Assembly (NCBI GenBank): GCA_964442605.1
Contig: CAYTZR010000064.1
Span: 1 to 5,753 of the forward strand
Direction of reading: 5' to 3'
Source: Monoglobus sp964442605
Lineage (GTDB): Bacteria > Bacillota > Clostridia > Monoglobales > Monoglobaceae
Length of the DNA: 5,753 nucleotides
The notes below the pieces were generated by a model. The model saw nothing but the letters and a program-made list of their open reading frames with translations, made no database searches and was not told the origin of the DNA. The first letter of the stretch is position 1, and each line of letters begins with the position of its first letter. Positions 1-3,206 of this stretch are shown piece by piece. A program made the position numbers and the translations under genes.

Positions 1-130
1 CACGTGAGGCGCGCAGGCGACTGCCCTGTAAGGGCAAGATATAATTAGTGAATAGGCTTATGCTTTCCTTTATCCCAAACTCCATTTACTTTAAGCGTAG
101 CCGCTTAGTTCGCTCAAGCCTAGCCCAGTT

Positions 131-231
131 CCGCTCGCCAGACCCGAGCGGGGTGCCAAACTTTGTGTAGTGCCTTAATCCTGTTTTTTAGTCCTTAAGG
201 ACTGCTTTCGTGCCAAACCCGAGCGCGGGCG
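131..231 (-). repeat. Dispersed GC-rich hairpin repeat, copy A
   Basis: Read on the minus strand, this segment matches 2929-3025 on the plus strand. The best-conserved block is 174-203, matching 2974-3003 at 28 of 30 bases; it contains the 14-bp perfect palindrome AGTCCTTAAGGACT (190-203), then six A residues and AGGATTAAG. Similarity continues on both sides: CGGGTTTGGCACG against CGGGTCTGGCGCG before the block, and a GGCA...TTTGG stretch after it. At 131-151 lies a 7-bp stem with a 7-nt loop (CCGCTCG/CGAGCGG), also present in copy B. No ORF or transposase is associated, so this looks like a non-autonomous intergenic repeat. Boundaries are approximate, and the family name is unknown to me. 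Confidence 0.75.
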
Positions 232-277
232 AGAGTGAGCCGGAATTAATATGCTTTCCAAATAATCTCAAAAATAT

Positions 278-299
278 TCACAGAAATACTATACTGTGA
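278..299. repeat. Short inverted repeat upstream of veg promoter
   Basis: TCACAG at 278-283 and CTGTGA at 294-299 form a perfect 6-bp inverted repeat with a 10-bp spacer. It ends about 60 bp upstream of the veg -35 element. It could be a regulator site, but arms of this length also occur by chance in AT-rich DNA, so the functional reading is only a possibility. Confidence 0.25.
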
Positions 300-361
300 G
301 TTAAGTTGTTTGTATTTTATGCGCTTTTTGTAACTTTATTGTTAGATTTTTGTAATTTCTC

Positions 362-390
362 TTTACAAATTTTTAAGAATATGTTATAAT
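362..390 (+). promoter_or_regulatory. Sigma-A promoter of veg
   Basis: TTTACA at 362-367 and a perfect TATAAT at 385-390 are separated by 17 bp. A TG dinucleotide at 382-383 makes an extended -10 element. Transcription should begin near 397, giving a very short leader of about 26 nt before the TTG start of veg. This is a close-to-consensus vegetative promoter, in keeping with the strong promoter for which veg is known in Bacillus. Confidence 0.85.
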
Positions 391-407
391 AATAAAAATG
401 TTTGTGA

Positions 408-414
408 AGAGGGG
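408..414 (+). promoter_or_regulatory. Ribosome binding site of veg
   Basis: The sequence AGAGGGG lies 8 nt before the TTG at 423. The only nearby ATG (398-400) is in another frame and precedes this site, so the SD decides for the TTG start. Confidence 0.75.
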
Positions 415-422
415 TAGAATAA

Positions 423-737
423 TTGTACGGCCAGAACGATTTATCAAGGATTAAGACCAGCCTTGCCGATAACATTGGCAACAAGGTCAGATTGACATCA
501 AAGCAGGGCAGAAAGCAGATTGTTACACGTGAGGGAGTTATCGAGAGTACTTATCCCAGTATTTTTACCGTAAAGCTGGATAACGAAAATGATTTTTTTA
601 CAACCGAACGCAGAGTTTCGTACAGCTATACCGATGTCCTGACAAAATCAGTGGAGCTTGTGATTTATGCTCCGGAGGATGAGGATGCTGCTGATTTGGC
701 TTCTGTTGCTCCCGATGACTTGGAGGATATTGTTTAG
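423..737 (+). CDS. veg: Veg family protein
   Basis: This encodes a 104-residue Veg-family protein (the family formerly called DUF1021). Seen in the sequence: the family pattern LSRIKTSL near the N-terminus, GRKQIVTREG, the ESTYPSIF motif around the middle, and RVSYSYTDVLT followed by VEL. These line up closely with B. subtilis Veg as I recall it. The tail after VEL is about 25 residues, strongly acidic (EDEDAAD, DDLED), and longer than in the roughly 86-residue B. subtilis protein. In B. subtilis, Veg is a highly expressed small cytoplasmic protein reported to stimulate biofilm matrix gene expression; its biochemical activity is not well defined. The TTG start is chosen because of the SD at 408-414. 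The gene is a monocistronic unit between its own promoter and terminator. In Bacillus it sits near ispE and sporulation genes, whereas here rny follows. Confidence 0.9.
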   Translation: MYGQNDLSRIKTSLADNIGNKVRLTSKQGRKQIVTREGVIESTYPSIFTVKLDNENDFFTTERRVSYSYTDVLTKSVELVIYAPEDEDAADLASVAPDDLEDIV

Positions 738-770
738 AACATACCAAACTCTTTAGTAACTGCATTTTTT

Positions 771-789
771 GCGGCGGTATTGCCGCCGC
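771..789 (+). repeat. GC-rich hairpin after veg
   Basis: GCGGCGG (771-777) pairs with CCGCCGC (783-789) around a 5-nt loop. It lies 33 bp after the veg stop and just before the terminator hairpin. No T run follows it directly, so on its own it is not an intrinsic terminator; it may shield the mRNA 3' end or back up the terminator. Confidence 0.6.
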
Positions 790-797
790 GACGCGGC

Positions 798-834
798 ATG
801 GAGAAGCATCTATATTGCTTCTCTGTGTTTTTTT
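798..834 (+). terminator. Intrinsic terminator of veg
   Basis: GAGAAGCA (801-808) pairs perfectly with TGCTTCTC (816-823) around a 7-nt loop. The stem can be extended by A798-U826 and two G-U wobbles. A run of seven T residues follows at 828-834. This separates veg from rny and supports independent transcription of the two genes. Confidence 0.8.
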
Positions 835-881
835 GTTATAAAAAAGTAACATTAATGTTTACAAAGAGCGTATTTAGTATC

Positions 882-910
882 TTGACTTTTTATTCGGATT
901 TGTGTATAAT
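882..910 (+). promoter_or_regulatory. Sigma-A promoter of rny
   Basis: TTGACT at 882-887 and TATAAT at 905-910 are spaced by exactly 17 bp. The expected start site is near 917, about 160-190 nt ahead of the rny coding region, so the transcript carries a long leader. The match to the vegetative consensus is close and fits an essential-type housekeeping gene. Confidence 0.8.
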
Positions 911-1060
911 AGATATGTGATTTTCGTATGTGTACGTTATTCCGTATGTGCGAGTTTGATTGTATTTGTTGATTGTATTTGTTTCTTTAATGCTAAATTT
1001 GTTTTATTAATATAACTTATCGGATTATTTTTATTTAATATTCGGGAGATTATAATTTTC
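911..1060 (+). other. rny leader with short direct repeats
   Basis: This AT-rich untranslated leader carries CGTATGTG twice (925-932 and 943-950) and a perfect tandem duplication of a 13-mer, TGATTGTATTTGT, at 957-969 and 970-982. I see no recognisable riboswitch or T-box and no terminator-like hairpin within it. It could carry a post-transcriptional control element, but nothing shows that directly. Confidence 0.45.
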
Positions 1061-1069
1061 AGAAGGGGG
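1061..1069 (+). promoter_or_regulatory. Strong SD upstream of rny, oddly placed
   Basis: AGAAGGGGG, followed by TG, is a long match to the 16S rRNA 3' end complement, and it is the best SD in the leader. It lies 36 nt before the TTG at 1106. In the rny frame the codon at normal spacing is ATA at 1079, and no ATG, GTG or TTG occurs in that frame between the stop at 1013 and position 1106. TTG at 1074 is in another frame and meets a stop after two codons. Confidence 0.6.
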
Positions 1070-1105
1070 TGCTTTGAGATAAATACCTTAATATGGATAA
1101 TAATA

Positions 1106-2653
1106 TTGATCGCAGTGGTTGCTTTAGGCGTAGTCGGCGCGTTTTTGGCGTTCAGATACGGCTATTCATATAGGAAGAACTTTGCCGAGGTTAAAATCGG
1201 CAGCGCTGAAGAAGAGGCTGAAAGAATTTTGTCTGATGCCGATGCTACGGCAAAAAAGGATGCGGAAAGCATAAAAAAGGAAAAATTACTTGAAGCAAAG
1301 GAAGAGATACATAAACTCAGAAGTGAACTTGACAAGGAAATCAAGGACAGACGCAATGAAATGCAGAGACAGGAAAGACGTGTACAGCAAAAGGAAGATA
1401 CAATAGATAAGAAGAGCCGAATGCTGGAAAAGCGTGAGGAACAAATTCAGAGAAAGTTCAGCGAGGCTGAGGAAACTCAGGCGGAGGTTGAACGCGTTAA
1501 AAAGCTGCAGATTGCACAGCTTGAGAAGATTGCGACCATGACCGCCTCACAGGCAAAGGATTTACTCCTCAAGGAGGTTGAGGATGATGTTAAGCACGAG
1601 TCCGCGCTGCTTATAAAGAGCGTTGAGGAGCAGGCCAAGGAGGAAGCGGACGAAAAGGCGCGCAAAATTATCACCGGCGCTATTCAAAGATGCGCGGCGG
1701 ATCATGTTACAGAGACCACAGTATCGGTTGTGCCGCTGCCCAATGATGAAATGAAAGGGCGTATTATCGGACGTGAAGGCAGGAATATAAGAACAATCGA
1801 AACACTTACGGGTATTGACCTGATAATTGACGATACTCCGGAGGCGGTAATTCTTTCGGGATTTGACCCGGTCAGAAGAGAGATAGCAAAGCGTTCACTG
1901 GATAAGCTGATAAGCGATGGCAGAATTCATCCGGGCAGGATTGAGGAAATGGTTGAAAAATCCCGCAAGGAGGTCAACCAGATTATTAAAAAGGAAGGCG
2001 AAAGGGCTGTATTTGACACCAATGTACACGGACTCAATCCGGAGCTTATAAAGCTTATCGGACGTTTGAAGTACAGAACCAGTTACGGTCAGAATGTACT
2101 TCAGCATTCGATTGAGGTTTCACATATTGCCGGACTTATGGCATCAGAGCTTAACGCAGACGTAGCGCTTGCAAAACGAGCGGGTTTGCTTCATGATATA
2201 GGAAAGGCCATAGACCATGAGGTTGAGGGCTCCCACGTGACAATCGGAGCCGATGTTGCCAAGAAATATAAGGAGAACGAAAAGGTTATCCACTGTATAC
2301 TTGCTCATCACGGCGATATTGAGCCAAACTCAATAGAGGCTTGTCTTGTTCAGGCGGCTGACAGTATATCCGCCGCAAGACCCGGAGCAAGACGTGAGAA
2401 TTTGGAGAATTATATCAAGCGTCTTGAACAGCTTGAGGAAATATCAAATTCGTTTGACGGAGTTGAGCGTTCTTATGCTATTCAGGCGGGACGTGAGATT
2501 AGAATTATGGTTAATGCGGACAAGGTCAGCGATGATGACACTGTTTTGATTGCAAAGGACATAGTTAAGAAGATTGAGGAGACAATGGAATATCCCGGTC
2601 AGATAAAGGTAAATGTTATTCGTGAGCTGCGCGCTATCGAATATGCCAAATAG
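1106..2653 (+). CDS. rny: Ribonuclease Y
   Basis: RNase Y is the membrane-anchored endoribonuclease that initiates bulk mRNA turnover in many Firmicutes and can scaffold a degradosome-like complex. The 515 residues match the family's usual length (B. subtilis, about 520) and order. An N-terminal hydrophobic segment (about 1-16) is followed by a long charged coiled coil (about 30-185), then a KH RNA-binding domain with GREG at 222-225 inside GRIIGREGRN. The HD phosphohydrolase domain has H334, the metal-binding H363-D364 in LLHDIGKAIDHE, and H401-H402-G-D404. The family ending AIEYAK is present. TTG at 1106 is the first canonical start, but the membrane segment looks short from there. Upstream in-frame codons add INTLIWIII after a strong SD, so the true protein may be about 9 residues longer, from ATA at 1079 or through a frame anomaly. 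The gene is apparently monocistronic. The family assignment is secure; the exact start is not. Confidence 0.95.
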   Translation: MIAVVALGVVGAFLAFRYGYSYRKNFAEVKIGSAEEEAERILSDADATAKKDAESIKKEKLLEAKEEIHKLRSELDKEIKDRRNEMQRQERRVQQKEDTIDKKSRMLEKREEQIQRKFSEAEETQAEVERVKKLQIAQLEKIATMTASQAKDLLLKEVEDDVKHESALLIKSVEEQAKEEADEKARKIITGAIQRCAADHVTETTVSVVPLPNDEMKGRIIGREGRNIRTIETLTGIDLIIDDTPEAVILSGFDPVRREIAKRSLDKLISDGRIHPGRIEEMVEKSRKEVNQIIKKEGERAVFDTNVHGLNPELIKLIGRLKYRTSYGQNVLQHSIEVSHIAGLMASELNADVALAKRAGLLHDIGKAIDHEVEGSHVTIGADVAKKYKENEKVIHCILAHHGDIEPNSIEACLVQAADSISAARPGARRENLENYIKRLEQLEEISNSFDGVERSYAIQAGREIRIMVNADKVSDDDTVLIAKDIVKKIEETMEYPGQIKVNVIRELRAIEYAK

Positions 2654-2695
2654 TTAAGTCAAATAATTAATTCGAAAAAGATGTGTGAGAGGAAA

Positions 2696-2716
2696 GCGCT
2701 CTTGCGCGTCTTTTTT
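2696..2716 (+). terminator. Candidate terminator of rny
   Basis: GCGC (2696-2699) pairs with GCGC (2704-2707) around the TCTT loop, and six T residues follow at 2711-2716 after a 3-nt gap. The stem is short and the gap before the T run is imperfect, so this is a weaker terminator than those after veg and the peptidase. It lies 43 bp after the rny stop, where one is expected. Confidence 0.5.
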
Positions 2717-2738
2717 GTTACTCAGCGTAATTGCTGTT

Positions 2739-2762
2739 TTCATATAATACCTATAATATGAA
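2739..2762. repeat. 24-bp near-palindrome
   Basis: The arms TTCATATAATAC and CTATAATATGAA give 10 complementary pairs out of 12; only the central C/C and one A/A position fail. It sits just past the rny terminator candidate and 36 bp before the next promoter. It might be a protein-binding site or an AT-rich hairpin, and its function is unknown. Confidence 0.45.
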
Positions 2763-2798
2763 TTTTTGTATATTATTTAAAATTATCTTAAATTTTTA

Positions 2799-2827
2799 TT
2801 GACTTTAATTCAATTATATAATATATT
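2799..2827 (+). promoter_or_regulatory. Sigma-A-like promoter in the peptidase upstream region
   Basis: TTGACT at 2799-2804 and TATATT at 2822-2827 are spaced by 17 bp in very AT-rich DNA. Transcription would start near 2834, giving a leader of about 370 nt to the peptidase gene that runs through repeat copy B. The region downstream contains no other gene, so the peptidase is the likely target. AT richness makes chance -10 matches common, so confidence is moderate. Confidence 0.55.
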
Positions 2828-2840
2828 ATATTATATATAT

Positions 2841-2853
2841 ATGAACAGTTCAT
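2841..2853. promoter_or_regulatory. Operator-like palindrome
   Basis: ATGAAC-A-GTTCAT is a perfect 6-1-6 inverted repeat located about +7 to +19 from the predicted start site of the 2799-2827 promoter, where a repressor would block transcription. The right half is part of GTTCATCGGA (2848-2857), which recurs as a direct repeat at 2875-2884. The cognate regulator is not in the window and cannot be named. Confidence 0.45.
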
Positions 2854-2884
2854 CGGAAAATATACAATGTGTCGGTTCATCGGA
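2848..2884. repeat. Direct repeat GTTCATCGGA
   Basis: The 10-mer GTTCATCGGA occurs at 2848-2857 and 2875-2884, a 27-bp period. A shorter TGTCGGT pair lies at 2870-2876 and 2886-2892. They overlap the operator-like palindrome and may be additional half-sites for the same protein. Confidence 0.45.
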
Positions 2885-2916
2885 GTGTCGGTAAAACGCA
2901 AATAGTATATTTTGAT

Positions 2917-3060
2917 AAAAGCTTTGCCCCGCCCGGGCTCGGCGGGCGGAACCGGGTCTGGCGCGTACAAAGTAGTCCTTTAGGACTAAAAAATAGGATT
3001 AAGCGGCAATGCAAGCTTTTGGTGCAAGCAACGGAAAAGCGCAGCGCCGAACTTTTGTAC
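2917..3060 (+). repeat. Dispersed GC-rich hairpin repeat, copy B
   Basis: This is the plus-strand relative of copy A. It opens with a 7-bp stem and 7-nt loop at 2929-2949 (CCGCCCG/CGGGCGG), continues through CGGGTCTGGCGCG, and reaches the near-palindrome TAGTCCTTTAGGACTA (2973-2988) followed by six A and TAGGATTAAG. Local GC content is far above that of the surrounding AT-rich spacer. Two inverted pairs occur: AAAAGCTTTGC at 2917-2927 with GCAAGCTTTT at 3011-3020, and GTACAAAGT at 2965-2973 with ACTTTTGTAC at 3051-3060, each with one unpaired base. No reading frame in it looks coding. Outer boundaries are uncertain. Confidence 0.7.
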
Positions 3061-3088
3061 ACAGTCTGCATACATACATATCATATAT

Positions 3089-3114
3089 TACATACTGATT
3101 ATGTAGGCTACATA
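3089..3114. repeat. 15-bp palindrome with alternative pairing arm
   Basis: TATGTAG-G-CTACATA (3100-3114) is a perfect 7-1-7 inverted repeat about 93 bp before the peptidase start. TATGTA at 3100-3105 can also pair with TACATA at 3089-3094, so two mutually exclusive hairpins are possible in RNA. As DNA it looks like an operator, though no regulator is identified. Confidence 0.5.
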
Positions 3115-3133
3115 TTGATTGAGATTGATTGAG
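3114..3133. repeat. Tandem 10-mer ATTGATTGAG
   Basis: Two perfect adjacent copies of ATTGATTGAG (3114-3123 and 3124-3133) directly follow the 15-bp palindrome. They lie within the leader of the peptidase gene and may be slippage-prone or a protein-binding array. Confidence 0.6.
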
Positions 3134-3191
3134 AATATCGTTTTAGATTGAATAAGGCAAAATAGCTATATTATTGAAACTGAAAAACCCG

Positions 3192-3199
3192 AAAGGATG
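3192..3199 (+). promoter_or_regulatory. Ribosome binding site of the peptidase gene
   Basis: AAAGGATG, followed by TG, matches the extended SD with one change and lies 7 nt before the ATG at 3207. It selects this ATG over the in-frame TTG at 3174, which lies upstream of the SD and would put a lysine/proline-rich stretch ahead of the signal peptide. Confidence 0.75.
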
Positions 3200-3206
3200 T
3201 GTTTAC

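Larger units (their letters stand above)
1..361. other. Gene-free left region
   Basis: No credible coding region was found on either strand. The first 240 bases are fairly GC-rich and full of short inverted repeats; from about 241 the DNA becomes AT-rich and leads into the veg promoter. Visible structure includes a 6-bp stem with a 3-nt loop at 22-36 (TGCCCT/AGGGCA), a short stem at 92-107 (TAAGCG/CGCTTA), the GC-rich repeat copy A at about 131-231, a 10-bp direct repeat at 59-68 and 250-259, and an inverted repeat at 278-299. The left edge may be the downstream end of an unseen gene's untranslated region, but no stop codon or terminator can be tied to one. Confidence 0.6.

Noticed and set aside
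1..240. tRNA, rRNA or riboswitch remnant at the left edge
   Set aside because: The hairpins are short and unconnected, with no cloverleaf, no TTCRANY-type T-loop and no recognisable riboswitch core.
598..852. Minus-strand open frame over the end of veg
   Set aside because: It runs through the veg terminator hairpins and has no family resemblance; it is a shadow of veg.
957..982. CRISPR-like array in the rny leader
   Set aside because: Only two directly adjacent 13-mers without spacers; this is a simple tandem duplication.
1093..1173. ATG at 1093 as the rny start
   Set aside because: It is in a different frame from the RNase Y coding sequence and reaches a stop after about 26 codons.
2869..3132. 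Overlapping small open frames on both strands across repeat copy B
   Set aside because: They have no good SD, no recognisable protein pattern, and are created by the GC-rich repeat itself.
3174..3206. Upstream TTG start for the peptidase, adding 11 residues
   Set aside because: It precedes the SD at 3192-3199 and would put a KNPKGC stretch ahead of a normal signal peptide; the ATG at 3207 is correctly spaced.
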